This document shows, one piece after another, positions 19,307-30,539 of a stretch of 64,000 bases of DNA. A program made the translations under genes and the position numbers. The notes beneath the pieces were generated by a model that made no database searches, was not told where the DNA came from, and saw nothing but the letters and a program-made list of their open reading frames with translations. This DNA comes from Nitrosovibrio sp. Nv6. Its GTDB lineage: Bacteria > Pseudomonadota > Gammaproteobacteria > Burkholderiales > Nitrosomonadaceae. How positions within the stretch are numbered: position 1 is the stretch's first letter; every line of letters starts with the position of its first letter. The stretch lies in assembly GCF_900110495.1 (NCBI RefSeq), contig NZ_FODX01000001.1, positions 806,001 through 870,000 on the forward strand, in the 5' to 3' direction.

Positions 19307-20431
19307 ATGTTAAGAAACTCTTTCAATCCGATCGTTGCTACGCTTGTCGCGTTGGGCATCTGTCTGCTGACAAGCGAGAAAACCCATGCACAGCATGGCG
19401 CCGGAATTACCCGCAATCTCCTCTCCCCATTAACCGTTAGCGGTTACGTCGAAACATATTATGGCGTTGATTTCAATAGACCTGCCAACGATAGAAGGCC
19501 TTCCTTTTTGTATAATTTCACCAAGGATGAGGAAGTTTCGGTAAACCTGGCTTTCCTGAAAGGTTCATACAACGCAAACAATATCAGGGCCAACCTCGCG
19601 TTAGCGGTCGGCAGCTATATGAATGCCAACTATGCAGCTGAGCCTGGGATATTGGGAAATTTTTATGAAGGTAATATTGGCGTAAAGCTGTCTAAAGAAA
19701 ATAACCTGTGGCTGGACGTGGGTGTCTTCCCCTCACACATCGGTTTTGAAAGCGCAATGGGGAAAGAGAACTGGACTTTAAGCAGAAGTATCATGGCAGA
19801 GAACACGCCTTATTTTGAAACAGGCGCCAAACTCGGCTATAGATCAGAAGATGAAAAATGGTTCTTCAGCGCATTGGTTCTGAATGGCTGGCAACGCATC
19901 AAACCTGTGGATGGGAATACTCTGCCTGCATTCGGCACCCAGGTTACTTATACGCCTTCCTCAGGAATAACCCTGAATAGCAGCACATTCATCGGCACAG
20001 ACAAGCCTGACGATGCGAGGCAAATGCGCTACTTTCATAATTTCTACGGTATTTTCAAAATAAATAGTGCTCTTGCCGCAACGCTTGGTTTTGATATTGG
20101 TATCGAGCAAAGAAACAGGAATTCCTCAGCCATGAATACGTGGTTCAATCCAACAGTTATCCTGAGGTATACGCCTACCGTAAAAACCGCCATTGCAATC
20201 AGGACGGAATATTACGATGACAGACACGGCGTAATCATTAGCTCCGGCACGCCGGATGGCTTTAAAACCTGGGGCTTATCAACCAATTTCGATTACCACG
20301 TTACGAATCACATATTGTGGCGTATAGAAGCGAGAACATTGGGCAGTAAAGATCGCATTTTTACCCGAAATGATGGTCATACATCGGATAGAAACATATT
20401 CCTGACAACATCATTGGCCATCAGTTTCTGA
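19307..20431 (+). CDS. BBP2/OmpL-like outer membrane beta-barrel porin
   Basis: 374 residues with a signal peptide (cleavage after THA, residue 28). The mature protein begins with LTVSGYVETYYGVDFNRPANDRRPSFLYNF and alternates polar and aromatic strands, ending with the outer-membrane signature ...LTTSLAISF. This pattern matches the putative beta-barrel porin-2 (BBP2) family, best known from Bacteroidota. Base composition is visibly lower in G+C than its neighbours, with Asn/Lys/Ile-rich coding, which suggests transfer from another phylum. Substrate unknown. The gene is divergent from accA and is followed after 13 nt by a heptamer repeat. The ATG at 19307 has no good ribosome site. Confidence 0.75.
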   Translation: MLRNSFNPIVATLVALGICLLTSEKTHAQHGAGITRNLLSPLTVSGYVETYYGVDFNRPANDRRPSFLYNFTKDEEVSVNLAFLKGSYNANNIRANLALAVGSYMNANYAAEPGILGNFYEGNIGVKLSKENNLWLDVGVFPSHIGFESAMGKENWTLSRSIMAENTPYFETGAKLGYRSEDEKWFFSALVLNGWQRIKPVDGNTLPAFGTQVTYTPSSGITLNSSTFIGTDKPDDARQMRYFHNFYGIFKINSALAATLGFDIGIEQRNRNSSAMNTWFNPTVILRYTPTVKTAIAIRTEYYDDRHGVIISSGTPDGFKTWGLSTNFDYHVTNHILWRIEARTLGSKDRIFTRNDGHTSDRNIFLTTSLAISF

Positions 20432-20444
20432 TGCGGCATCTCAA

Positions 20445-20542
20445 GGGTAATGGGTAATGGGTAATGGGTAATGGGTAATGGGTAATGGGTAATGGGTAAT
20501 GGGTAATGGGTAATGGGTAATGGGTAATGGGTAATGGGTAAT
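20445..20542 (+). repeat. Heptamer tandem repeat, 14 perfect copies of GGGTAAT
   Basis: 98 nt made of exactly 14 identical head-to-tail copies of GGGTAAT, starting 14 nt after the porin stop codon. Read on the minus strand it would encode PLPITHY repeats, but no real gene is likely. Perfect copies imply recent slippage expansion. Heptanucleotide arrays of this kind (STRR) are well known in cyanobacteria. Confidence 0.98.
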
Positions 20543-20756
20543 GACAATAATAATGGAGCATATTCGTCATCAAATAAATCAAGAGACCGAATCCGTTCCT
20601 GACTGAGCCATTTCAAATAATGCGCGTTGCGGATGCATGCCGCTTGACATTACTTTTCGCCCGCCTGGCCGACAGCCCAGCGCAAATGAATTCGGAATTC
20701 ACTGAAGAAACGTATAAAATAGAGGGTTTTTCCAAATCCTTTCCAAGGAAAAAGCT

Positions 20757-22430
20757 TTGATCACCACAGCCAACATCACTATGCAGTTCGGGGCCAAGCC
20801 CCTGTTCGAAAACGTCTCGGTCAAATTCGGCGACGGCAACCGCTACGGTTTGATCGGCGCCAACGGTAGCGGCAAATCCACATTCATGAAGATTCTGGGC
20901 GGCGATCTGGAGCCGAGTTCCGGCAATGTCAGCGTAGACGCCGGCGAGCGCGTGGGCAAGTTGCGCCAGGATCAGTTCGCCTTTGAGAACTGTCTCGTGA
21001 TCGATACCGTAATGATGGGGCACGATGAGTTGTGGCAAGTGAAACAGGAGCGCGACGCGATTTACGCCAATCCTGACGCCACCGACGCCGACTATATGCA
21101 TGCAGCGGAACTCGAAGCGCGCTTCGCCGAATTGGACGGATACTCCGCCGAGGCGCGTGCAGGCGAACTGCTGTTAGGGGTCGGTATTCCATTGCCGCAG
21201 CACCAGGGACTAATGAGCGCGATAGCACCCGGATTCAAGCTCCGCGTCCTGCTGGCGCAAGCATTATTTGCCGATCCGGACATCCTGCTGCTGGATGAGC
21301 CGACCAATAATCTCGATATCAATACCATCCGCTGGCTGGAAGATGTAATCAACACAAGCAAGAGTACCATCGTCATCATTTCGCATGATCGCCACTTTCT
21401 GAACAGCGTCTGCACGCACATGGCTGATCTGGATTATGGCGAAATCCGGATTTATCCCGGGAATTATGACGACTACATGACCGCGTCCACCCAGGTGAGG
21501 GAACGCATGCTTGCCGATAACGCAAAGAAGAAAACCCAGATCGCGGAATTGCAATCGTTTGTCAGCCGCTTTTCCGCTAACGCATCCAAGGCGCGGCAGG
21601 CAACGAGTCGCGCGCGCCAGATCGAGAAGATAAAACTGGAAGATGTGAAGCCATCCAGCCGCCAGTACCCCTACATTCGTATTGATGTGGACGAGCGTGA
21701 AAAGCTGCATCGTCTGGCGGTCTCCGTGCAAAGCATCAGCAAGCATTTCTCGGGCATGGAAAAGCCGCTGCTTCAGAAATTCAGCCTTAACGTCGAAGCC
21801 GGCGAGAAGATCGCCATCATTGGTCCCAATGGCATTGGCAAGACCACGCTGCTGCGCTGCCTTGCCGAGGATCTGGCTCCAGACGCGGGCGAGGTAAAGT
21901 GGGCGGAGAAAGCGCGCCCTGGTTACTTCGCGCAGGATCATGCCGCCGATTTTGAAGCGGAGATGTCACTTACCGACTGGATGACACAGTGGCGGCGCGA
22001 ACACGATGACGACCAGGCTGTACGCAGCGTCCTCGGACGACTGCTGTTTTCCGGCGACGAAGTCAAGAAATCGGTAAAAGTCATTTCCGGGGGAGAGGAA
22101 GGACGCATGTTGTTCGGCAAGCTCATGCTGCAACGAAACAACGTGTTGCTCATGGACGAACCAACCAATCACCTGGACATGGAATCGATAGAATCCCTGA
22201 ATGCCGCGCTCGAGAAATATACAGGTACGCTGATTTTCGTTTCCCATGACCGGGAATTCGTGTCGTCGCTGGCGACCCGTATCGTTGAAATGAAGCCGGA
22301 TGGGATCACTGATTTCAAGGGTAGCTACGAAGACTATCTACGAGGTCAAGGTGTGGCCGCGGATAGCGCTGGCGCGCGCGGCGGCAATTCGACGCCGTCA
22401 AGGGAAAAACTTCGGGCGTCGTCCAGGTAA
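20757..22430 (+). CDS. ybiT: ABC-F family ATPase YbiT
   Basis: 557 residues, starting with TTG after the ribosome site AAGGAAAAA. Two ABC domains: Walker [10 protein letters not shown] at 34-42 with [11 protein letters not shown], and GPNGIGKTT (about 357) with [11 protein letters not shown]; between them lies the long charged interdomain linker ([21 protein letters not shown]...). There are no membrane helices. The start [19 protein letters not shown] and the sequence around the linker are those of YbiT. Known role: ABC-F proteins bind the ribosome E site and relieve or set translation stalls; YbiT's exact client is little known. It is a single gene converging on ampD. Confidence 0.92.
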   Translation: MITTANITMQFGAKPLFENVSVKFGDGNRYGLIGANGSGKSTFMKILGGDLEPSSGNVSVDAGERVGKLRQDQFAFENCLVIDTVMMGHDELWQVKQERDAIYANPDATDADYMHAAELEARFAELDGYSAEARAGELLLGVGIPLPQHQGLMSAIAPGFKLRVLLAQALFADPDILLLDEPTNNLDINTIRWLEDVINTSKSTIVIISHDRHFLNSVCTHMADLDYGEIRIYPGNYDDYMTASTQVRERMLADNAKKKTQIAELQSFVSRFSANASKARQATSRARQIEKIKLEDVKPSSRQYPYIRIDVDEREKLHRLAVSVQSISKHFSGMEKPLLQKFSLNVEAGEKIAIIGPNGIGKTTLLRCLAEDLAPDAGEVKWAEKARPGYFAQDHAADFEAEMSLTDWMTQWRREHDDDQAVRSVLGRLLFSGDEVKKSVKVISGGEEGRMLFGKLMLQRNNVLLMDEPTNHLDMESIESLNAALEKYTGTLIFVSHDREFVSSLATRIVEMKPDGITDFKGSYEDYLRGQGVAADSAGARGGNSTPSREKLRASSR

Positions 22431-22493
22431 TTCGCCGCGGTAATTCACCGGAATAATCTCTTCCCGAGACTTATCTAATAGGGGAGTGTGGAC

Positions 22494-23087
22494 TCAGGCC
22501 AGCGCAGTGCGGTAACGATCCCAGTCGAAACAAGGGCCGGGATCGGTCTTCCTGCCAGGCGCGATATCGGAGTGTCCCACAATATCGGTGATGGGATAGG
22601 TTTTCTGCAGTGCCCGGGTAAGCGCTGCCAGTGCCTGATATTGGGTATCGGTAAAAGGGGTGGTATCGCTGCCCTCAAGCTCTATTCCGATGGAAAAATC
22701 GTTGCAGCGGCTTCTCCCCTGCCAGCACGATTCTCCGGCGTGCCAGGCGCGCTTTTCGCACGGAACAAACTGGATAGTCTCGCCATCCCGCCGGATGAAA
22801 AAATGTGTGGAAACCTGCAGGCCGCGGAGAGTCTGGTAATAGGGATGAGCTTCGGGATCGAGTTTGTTGGTAAAAAATTCCACCACCCCATCACCACTGA
22901 ACACCTCCGGGGGCAGACTGATATTATGAATCACCAGCAGGCTTATCGCGCACTCAGCCGGACGCTCATCGAAATTGGGTGAAAAAACAACACGTACATT
23001 GTGCAAGCAATCCGTTGCATCAACTTTATTGGTTGGCTCGTTCCTGTTCCTGCGCTCTGCTTCCCGTTGTTCGTATACTGCCTTCAC
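22494..23087 (-). CDS. ampD: 1,6-anhydro-N-acetylmuramyl-L-alanine amidase AmpD
   Basis: 197 residues, typical of the N-acetylmuramoyl-L-alanine amidase-2 family. Zinc ligands are visible: His54 in LLVIHNIS, His172 in VGHSDIAPGRKTDPG and Asp182 in the same motif. No signal peptide, so cytosolic as expected. Known role: cuts anhydro-muropeptides during peptidoglycan recycling and so controls AmpR/AmpC signalling where present. The motif ISLPPEVFSGDGVVEFFTN is characteristic of AmpD rather than periplasmic AmiD. It lies 32 nt after the PP0621-family gene, probably in one operon. Confidence 0.93.
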   Translation of the reverse strand: MKAVYEQREAERRNRNEPTNKVDATDCLHNVRVVFSPNFDERPAECAISLLVIHNISLPPEVFSGDGVVEFFTNKLDPEAHPYYQTLRGLQVSTHFFIRRDGETIQFVPCEKRAWHAGESCWQGRSRCNDFSIGIELEGSDTTPFTDTQYQALAALTRALQKTYPITDIVGHSDIAPGRKTDPGPCFDWDRYRTALA

Positions 23088-23119
23088 TCTTCTCGAATCG
23101 CCTTGTCTGGGAAAGAGAA

Positions 23120-23359
23120 CTACGGTTGCAAATGTAAACGCCGATGCTCTTCGCTACAAAAAAACTTGCCTTCCGAAGTGATGCTTTCACTTCTGGGCAA
23201 ATGCACGCCGCAATGGGTACAGCGGACCATATCCTCTCCCTCAAGGGATGATGATTCCCTATGTGCTTCTTCGTCCCGCTTTTTAAGCGCGCGCCGATAG
23301 CTTCTTATTACCCAGAAGGCCAGTACGGCAATAAGAGCGAAGAATAGCAGTCTACCCAA
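23120..23359 (-). CDS. PP0621 family small membrane protein with zinc-ribbon-like end
   Basis: 79 residues. One N-terminal membrane helix (about 3-18), a charged linker, then a CxxC (Cys47/50) and a second cysteine/histidine cluster (FFCSEEH, Cys68 and His72) that could bind zinc. The layout and the ending HCGVHLP...FFCSEEHRRLHL match the PP0621 family often found beside ampD or pilus regulator genes in betaproteobacteria. Function unknown. Confidence 0.8.
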   Translation of the reverse strand: MGRLLFFALIAVLAFWVIRSYRRALKKRDEEAHRESSSLEGEDMVRCTHCGVHLPRSESITSEGKFFCSEEHRRLHLQP

Positions 23360-24089
<730 letters not shown>

Positions 24090-24479
24090 AAACCGTCTCT
24101 TGACACCTATTACTTGAAACAATTCATGCCCAAGCTCGTGGGCTGCAATTGTACGCAGGAAGGGAAATCCGAGCAATCAAAAATCTTTGCAAAAAACCGA
24201 CTTGAAAAAGAGCCAATGGCAAGAATAGGATTCATGCGGGGACTCCAATCCACACCTATCAGTGTTATCGACCATTGGATCCGATCCAGTTCTCCACTGT
24301 AAGTCCTGGATAATCTTTGAACCGGCTTCATTACTTGTGGCCAGGACCAATCCGTCATTTCCGGGGATGTTGTGAAGTTGCGAGCTTGTCTGCCACTGTA
24401 CTTGGCCAACGCCTTTTAGCCTCAAAAGTGACCAGGTTGAGCTATTCTCTATGCTCCCATCGAAAAATCACCATGAAAC
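24090..24479. other. Gene-free stretch between tRNA-Pro and ispB
   Basis: 390 nt. It must carry the tRNA promoter (tRNA is transcribed leftward from here) and the end of ispB. Two open frames of 80-100 codons on the minus strand show no ribosome site or recognisable family. No repeat or hairpin stands out. Confidence 0.45.
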
Positions 24480-25448
24480 TTAATAATTTCGCGCTACCGC
24501 AAACGTGCTCAGCTGTAACAAACTTTCCTTGTAATCGGAATCAGGCAATAATGAAATCGTTGTGGAAGCCTTCTCGGATTCGGCTTGCGCCCTCTGTCGC
24601 GCATATTCCAGTGCGCCAGTCTGCTGGATAACTTCTAAAACCGGCTGAAACCCGCCTTCCCCGCCCTGCTCTATTGCACGTCGTATTATCCCCGCCTGGG
24701 CGCTTGACCCTGTTCTCATTGCATAGATAAGGGGGAGCGTAGGCTTGCCTTCAGCCAGATCATCTCCCAGATTCTTGCCGGTTTCGTGATAATCCCCTGA
24801 GTAATCCAGCATGTCATCGGTTAGTTGGAACGCTGTGCCGAGATGCATGCCGTAGGCCGCCATCGCCTCCTCCTCCGCCAAGGTGGCATTACCGAGGATC
24901 GCGCCGAGCCGCGTTGCTGCCTCGAACAGTTTGGCGGTTTTATAACGGATTACCCGCAGATAATTCTCCTCGTCAACGTCGGGATCACGGCAGTTCAGCA
25001 ACTGCAGCACTTCGCCTTCGGCTATCGTATTCGTGGCGTCCGCCAATACTCGCATGACGCGCATGTTGTCCACTTCGACCATCATCTGAAACGCGCGGGA
25101 GTATAGAAAGTCACCGACCAGCACGCTGGCGGCATTTCCGAACAGGGCATTTGCGGTCGCCTTGCTGCGCCGCAATTCGGAAGCGTCGACCACATCATCG
25201 TGCAGCAGAGTCGCGGTATGAATGAACTCCACGATTGCTGCGAGATTATGATGATATTTTCCGGCATAGCGGAAAGCACCGGCGGAGAGGATTACCAGCG
25301 AGGGCCGCAAGCGTTTCCCCCCGCTGTTGATGATGTATTCGCTTACCTGCCGGATGAGCGCGACTTCGGAGTGGAGTTTTTCGCGGATAACAGTATCGAC
25401 CGCTCCCATATCCTGGGCGATAAGGCTTCTTATACGTTCAATTGACAC
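24480..25448 (-). CDS. ispB: Octaprenyl (polyprenyl) diphosphate synthase
   Basis: 322 residues from a GTG at 25446-25448, chosen because AGGAA lies 5 nt upstream and the product then begins like IspB ([13 protein letters not shown]); the open frame extends 30 codons further. The two aspartate motifs are present: DDVVD at 84-88 and DDMLD at 211-215, together with GGKRLRP and the ending ...[10 protein letters not shown]. Known role: chain elongation of isopentenyl diphosphate to the ubiquinone side chain. Divergent from rplU, the usual arrangement in proteobacteria. Confidence 0.95.
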   Translation of the reverse strand: MSIERIRSLIAQDMGAVDTVIREKLHSEVALIRQVSEYIINSGGKRLRPSLVILSAGAFRYAGKYHHNLAAIVEFIHTATLLHDDVVDASELRRSKATANALFGNAASVLVGDFLYSRAFQMMVEVDNMRVMRVLADATNTIAEGEVLQLLNCRDPDVDEENYLRVIRYKTAKLFEAATRLGAILGNATLAEEEAMAAYGMHLGTAFQLTDDMLDYSGDYHETGKNLGDDLAEGKPTLPLIYAMRTGSSAQAGIIRRAIEQGGEGGFQPVLEVIQQTGALEYARQRAQAESEKASTTISLLPDSDYKESLLQLSTFAVARNY

Positions 25449-25558
25449 AGAGGTTCCTGCAAAAAAGATGCCATGGTAGAAACGTCCCTGCCAACGTGTC
25501 AAGTTCGGCAATCGGGACCTCCCGGCATTTTGACACAAAACTCATCCGCAACAGTCCT

Positions 25559-25587
25559 TTGACCTTGTATAGGGGACTATGTATAAT
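25559..25587 (+). promoter_or_regulatory. Sigma-70 promoter of rplU-rpmA
   Basis: TTGACC (25559-25564), exactly 17 nt spacer, TATAAT (25582-25587). Near-consensus at both boxes and about 55 nt before the rplU start. Confidence 0.85.
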
Positions 25588-25642
25588 TCGCGCTTACCTC
25601 TTTTCAGGGTGCTTTCACAAGAGAGCAATAGGGAATCCAGAC

Positions 25643-25954
25643 ATGTATGCAATCATCAAAACCGGCGGAAAGCAGTACCGCGTCGAGGCCGGGCTAAAAC
25701 TCAAAATAGAACAGATACCGGCAGACATCGGGAGCGAGCTCTCGATTGATCAGGTGCTGATGATTGCCGATGGCGACAATGTCTCCGTGGGCAAGCCTCT
25801 GCTAAGCGGCGCGTCGGTCCAGGCAACAGTGCTGGAGCAAGGCAGACACGACAAGATACGCATTTTCAAGATGAAGCGGCGCAAACACTACCAGAAACAT
25901 CAAGGCCACCGGCAGAATTACACGGAAATTCAGATTACCGGCATTTCGGTATAG
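25643..25954 (+). CDS. rplU: 50S ribosomal protein L21
   Basis: 103 residues from the ATG at 25643 ([14 protein letters not shown], the universal L21 start); the open frame continues upstream but is not coding. The core [26 protein letters not shown] is diagnostic. Part of the large ribosomal subunit. Transcribed from the strong promoter at 25559-25587 and followed after 12 nt by rpmA. Confidence 0.98.
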   Translation: MYAIIKTGGKQYRVEAGLKLKIEQIPADIGSELSIDQVLMIADGDNVSVGKPLLSGASVQATVLEQGRHDKIRIFKMKRRKHYQKHQGHRQNYTEIQITGISV

Positions 25955-25966
25955 GGAGAGTTTACC

Positions 25967-26224
25967 ATGGCACATAAAAAGGCAGGCGGCAGTTCCAGAA
26001 ATGGCCGCGATTCGAATTCCAAGCGTCTGGGCGTAAAAAGCTTTGGCGGCGAGTTGATCCCGGCGGGAAGCATCATCATTCGTCAACGTGGCACGAAAGT
26101 TCATGCTGGCGAGAATGTTGGCATGGGCAAGGACCACACACTGTTTGCCAAGGTTGACGGCAAAGTGAACTTCAGCACGAGAGGCGCCCAGCAACGGAAA
26201 ACAGTGAGCGTCATACCGGTATAA
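25967..26224 (+). CDS. rpmA: 50S ribosomal protein L27
   Basis: 85 residues starting [22 protein letters not shown], the standard L27 N-terminus that reaches the peptidyl transferase centre. The start has no removable extension of the Firmicutes type. Second gene of the rplU-rpmA operon; followed by a terminator. Confidence 0.98.
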   Translation: MAHKKAGGSSRNGRDSNSKRLGVKSFGGELIPAGSIIIRQRGTKVHAGENVGMGKDHTLFAKVDGKVNFSTRGAQQRKTVSVIPV

Positions 26225-26242
26225 TTTTTTTGATTATCTCCG

Positions 26243-26275
26243 AAAAAAGCCCTGTCGATCCGATAGGGCTTTTTT
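26243..26275 (+). terminator. Intrinsic terminator after rpmA
   Basis: GCCCTGTCG pairs with CGATAGGGC (one G-T pair) around a 3-nt loop, flanked by six A on the left and six T on the right (26243-26275). It works on paper in both directions. obgE starts 28 nt later, so some readthrough or a separate promoter is needed for obgE. Confidence 0.85.
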
Positions 26276-26291
26276 GTTTGTATAGTGGTAA

Positions 26292-27398
<1,107 letters not shown>

Positions 27399-27420
27399 CC
27401 CCCGGCATGGGCTTTCCCCT

Positions 27421-28707
27421 TTACTCGGTCTTTGCGAGCATTTTCTTTCGTACCCAGCGTTTCTTCTGCCAGATAATCACCCCGGTAACGGAGAGCATCG
27501 CTACCAGCAGCCCCATTGCCGAAATGAATATGCGCCCGGGCAGGCCGATGATACGGCCGGAGTGCAAAGGGAACTGGGCCTGCATGAAGATATCTCCCGC
27601 GCTGCCGGTACCAGGTATTTTAAGCCCGGCGAGGTCCCCAGTCCTGCCGTCGAAGTAGAGGGATGGATTGCCCAGCCCGACATCGCCATGCTCATGCCCC
27701 GGTTCAAAGAACGTTACCCCATAAATCCCGTACTCCGGCACATAAAATATCCCGCCTGGAGGCACACTCCAGCCGAGCTTGCCAGCTTCCGCAATGGCAA
27801 GCTGGAGAATATGCCGCCGGCCGACTACCGGTTCGATGGGTTGATCCGGTGGACTGGGCGTCCCGGTGAAAGGGCTCGGCGTCAGCGTCGAGAATAGCGA
27901 TACCAGCGGCCGCGTTACCTGCCGATTGAGGTTCATCGAGACGGCGGTGACCGCGAGAAGTAGCAGAAATCCCCACACCCAGACTCCACCGGAGCGGTGC
28001 AGGTCAAAATTCAGCTTCGAACGCCCCTGCCGCCAACGGAACGCGAACGATTTAGGCCATGCGCTCGCGTTGGGAAATGAAATCCACAGCGCGATGAAGC
28101 AATCAAGGGCCCAGACCATTGCCAGAATACCCATGAACAGGATGCCAAGCTCGACACCGAATCCGTCGGGGATGTGCATGCTGTAGTGCAACTTGTACAG
28201 AAAAGGAAGCAGGTTCTCGCGGCTGAGCGAAATCTCCCCCCACATCCGCTTTCCTCGTACTTCCCCATCCACGGGATCAAGCGCAACATTGTTGAAATCA
28301 AGCTCGAGCGCCTTGCCTGTTGCCGGGTCGAGGCGCGGACTCACTGTGAGGCCGAGATTATGCCCTGGCTCGATCGCCAGCGGAAGCCAGGTTATCAGCA
28401 ACCGTGGATCAGCCGCTTCCAGCTGCTCGGCCAGCACTAACGGGGACCGGGGAACACCTTCGCTTTGCGCTTCAAATAAATTCGGATTGAGCCACTCATC
28501 CAGTTCATGGTCCCATGAGATGATCGCTCCGGTAAACCCGGAAATGAACAGGAATACGGCCAGAAAAAGTCCGGTCCAACGATGCACCAGGACAAAAATA
28601 TTGCGGCCGATGGAAAGCTTACCGGCACGCTGTCTCGCTGGTGATCGCACTGAATCAGGCATCGCGGATGCGGTAATTCGTTTCACGGCATTAAACCATA
28701 CTGTCAA
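27421..28707 (-). CDS. PepSY-associated TM protein, probable ferric-siderophore reductase
   Basis: 428 residues. Four or more membrane helices, the first in VLVHRWTGLFLAVFLFISGFTGAIISWDHELDEWLNP with conserved His, others around residues 185-210, 245-270 and 385-410; further histidines lie in LHYSMHIPD and DLHRSGG. This is the PepSY_TM/PiuB-FoxB type. Known examples (FoxB) help release iron from hydroxamate siderophores at the inner membrane, so a reductase role is a reasonable inference. The start overlaps the end of the peptide exporter gene by 17 nt, so it belongs to the siderophore regulon. Confidence 0.85.
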   Translation of the reverse strand: MTVWFNAVKRITASAMPDSVRSPARQRAGKLSIGRNIFVLVHRWTGLFLAVFLFISGFTGAIISWDHELDEWLNPNLFEAQSEGVPRSPLVLAEQLEAADPRLLITWLPLAIEPGHNLGLTVSPRLDPATGKALELDFNNVALDPVDGEVRGKRMWGEISLSRENLLPFLYKLHYSMHIPDGFGVELGILFMGILAMVWALDCFIALWISFPNASAWPKSFAFRWRQGRSKLNFDLHRSGGVWVWGFLLLLAVTAVSMNLNRQVTRPLVSLFSTLTPSPFTGTPSPPDQPIEPVVGRRHILQLAIAEAGKLGWSVPPGGIFYVPEYGIYGVTFFEPGHEHGDVGLGNPSLYFDGRTGDLAGLKIPGTGSAGDIFMQAQFPLHSGRIIGLPGRIFISAMGLLVAMLSVTGVIIWQKKRWVRKKMLAKTE

Positions 28708-30364
28708 GCGCTAGCGAAGGCGCCGCGCCGCTGTTTTTTGTCGCACTGCCTTTCACCGGCCCCCGGCTATTGAAGGTCAGGCATCCGCTTTCCATGCGCA
28801 CAAGACGGTCGGCGAGATGGAAGTAACGATCGTCATGCGAGATCACGAGTACAGCCTTGCCCATCGCGCGGAGTTCCGGGAGCAGTTCGCGGTAAAACAC
28901 TTCCTTGAATACCGGATCCTGATCCGCTGCCCACTCGTCGAAGATAAAAAACGGGCGATTTTCCAGATAGGCCACGACCAAAGCCAGACGCTTGCGCTGC
29001 CCTTGCGAGAGCGAGAGGGTGGTAAAAGCGCCATTCTGCACCTTAACCTTGTTTTGCAAATGCAGTTTGGCCAAAAGATTGTTACCCTCGCTATCCAGAT
29101 CGGCCCTCCCCGTTTCAAGCAAGCGGTCGAAAAGATGGAAATCGGAAAAAACCGTCGAAAAAAGCTGCCTGTAACGGTCACGATTGCTCTCATCCACCAC
29201 ATCGCCGTTGAGAATTATCCGGCCTTCCTCCGGCGGATAAAGCCCGACCAGGAGCTTAGCCAAAGTGGTCTTGCCGCTGCCATTGCCGCCAACGAGAAAA
29301 GTGATCTCTCCTGAATGAAAATCGAGATCGATCGGACCCAGCGTAAAGAACTCATCACTCTGTTCATGATAATACCGGTGCAACACACCCTGAAGCAGGA
29401 TGGACTGCAGCCGAGGGGGTGAAGAACTGTCGGTCTCTATCTCCAATGTAGCCATCGCCCGTGTTATTTCTTCTATTCGCTCCGCGGAAACCTTGGCCAG
29501 GTTGGCGCGCGGAATATGCAATAGAAGCGCTTCGAGCGGACCCACCATGTAGACGAATACCAGCGCATAGCCCGTCATGATCAGAGCTCGATCGGGTCCG
29601 TCACTTACCAGGGCAAATAATACCATCCCAACGAACGCATAAAGCAGGAATTGCGCCCAACCACCGGAAGCAACGAAGACCGACATCCCAAAGGTCCTTT
29701 CACGGCGCACGGTTTCAATCGAGCTCGCGAGCACGTCATCATAAAACACCCTTCGTTTTTTGTTGTTCAAGCGAAGTTCCTTCGCGCCATCGGTGAGGGA
29801 ACGAAAATAGGAAAATAACCTGTCCTGTTCCAGGGAAGCATTATTGAGATGGCGTATTGCGCGCAAATGCGCTAAATGGTACCCCACCGCGCCCAGGCCG
29901 ACTACGATAATAGCAAGCAGGAACACTTGCCATGAGAGCCACGCCATATACAGAAGACACCCAGCGACGATGACGGCGTTCATCAGGATTATCGGAAAGC
30001 TGACAAAAAATTCCGCTACGCGGGTGCAATGCTCAGCCAAGGCCGATTGTATGCGAGCGGCGCCGACAGTCTCGAGATTACGGTAGTCAGCTGCCAGAAC
30101 CTTCCTCGCGACAAAGCTGCGCAGGTCGGCGTGGGCGCGCTGGCCCAGGCGCTCGAAAAGAATCGCGGCGCCGACATAACTTAGCATTACCGCAACGGCG
30201 GTAGCAATGAACATCAGGGCCATTGTTCCACTTTCCTGCTCCGCCGCGGTGAGCGCAGAACTGATCTGCGCAACCAGAAAAACGCTGCAAGCACCGTGAA
30301 ACACGGTCACCAATGAAGCGCCCGCCAACAATATCCGTGATTGGTTGATAAGATACTTGAGCAT
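28691..30364 (-). CDS. pvdE: Cyclic peptide export ABC transporter (PvdE/SyrD type)
   Basis: 558 residues from the ATG at 30362-30364 (ribosome site GAGAG; the open frame runs 34 codons further up, across the promoter). Six membrane helices fill the first 290 residues, followed by the ABC domain: Walker A GGNGSGKTT (about 358), signature LSQGQRKRLAL (about 450) and the unusual FIFDEWAADQDP Walker B that marks the PvdE/SyrD family. Known role: PvdE carries the acylated pyoverdine precursor across the inner membrane. Its PvdS-type promoter box lies just upstream, and the PepSY reductase gene follows in the same operon. Confidence 0.92.
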   Translation of the reverse strand: MLKYLINQSRILLAGASLVTVFHGACSVFLVAQISSALTAAEQESGTMALMFIATAVAVMLSYVGAAILFERLGQRAHADLRSFVARKVLAADYRNLETVGAARIQSALAEHCTRVAEFFVSFPIILMNAVIVAGCLLYMAWLSWQVFLLAIIVVGLGAVGYHLAHLRAIRHLNNASLEQDRLFSYFRSLTDGAKELRLNNKKRRVFYDDVLASSIETVRRERTFGMSVFVASGGWAQFLLYAFVGMVLFALVSDGPDRALIMTGYALVFVYMVGPLEALLLHIPRANLAKVSAERIEEITRAMATLEIETDSSSPPRLQSILLQGVLHRYYHEQSDEFFTLGPIDLDFHSGEITFLVGGNGSGKTTLAKLLVGLYPPEEGRIILNGDVVDESNRDRYRQLFSTVFSDFHLFDRLLETGRADLDSEGNNLLAKLHLQNKVKVQNGAFTTLSLSQGQRKRLALVVAYLENRPFFIFDEWAADQDPVFKEVFYRELLPELRAMGKAVLVISHDDRYFHLADRLVRMESGCLTFNSRGPVKGSATKNSGAAPSLALDSMV

Positions 30365-30396
30365 GGCTCTCTCGCAATAAAGTGATAACGAAAGAG

Positions 30397-30420
30397 ACGA
30401 ACCAGTATCGTAAATATTTA
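30397..30420 (-). promoter_or_regulatory. PvdS/OrbS-type ECF sigma promoter for the exporter gene
   Basis: On the minus strand TAAAT (30420-30416), 16 nt, CGTC (30399-30396), the exact consensus of iron-starvation boxes used by PvdS-like sigma factors. Its -35 part is one arm of a perfect 16-bp palindrome TCGTAAATATTTACGA at 30408-30423. It lies about 35 nt before the exporter start. Confidence 0.7.
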
Positions 30421-30476
30421 CGAGCCGGTCTGAGTATCCCCAATCGCTTTTGGCGAAAATCTTCACCAGGGGACGC

Positions 30477-30500
30477 TAAACATTGTGGTTCGCAAATCGT
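30477..30500 (+). promoter_or_regulatory. PvdS/OrbS-type ECF sigma promoter for the formyltransferase gene
   Basis: TAAAC (30477-30481), 16 nt, CGTC (30498-30501), preceded by GC as in many such boxes. It lies about 40 nt upstream of the formyltransferase ATG and is divergent from the exporter box 57 nt away. Confidence 0.65.
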
Positions 30501-30539
30501 CTTGAACGTAACGCACAACCTCATGGCGATTGCACGGAC

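Noticed and set aside
20445..20542. Tandem array as a CRISPR candidate
   Set aside because: There are no spacers; units are directly contiguous 7-mers.
20377..20616. Minus-strand frame of 79 codons with PLPITHY repeats
   Set aside because: It is only the translation of the GGGTAAT array; no ribosome site and no family.
24177..24425. 82-codon minus frame between tRNA-Pro and ispB
   Set aside because: Lacks ribosome site and family; overlapping frames of similar length in the same stretch look equally random.
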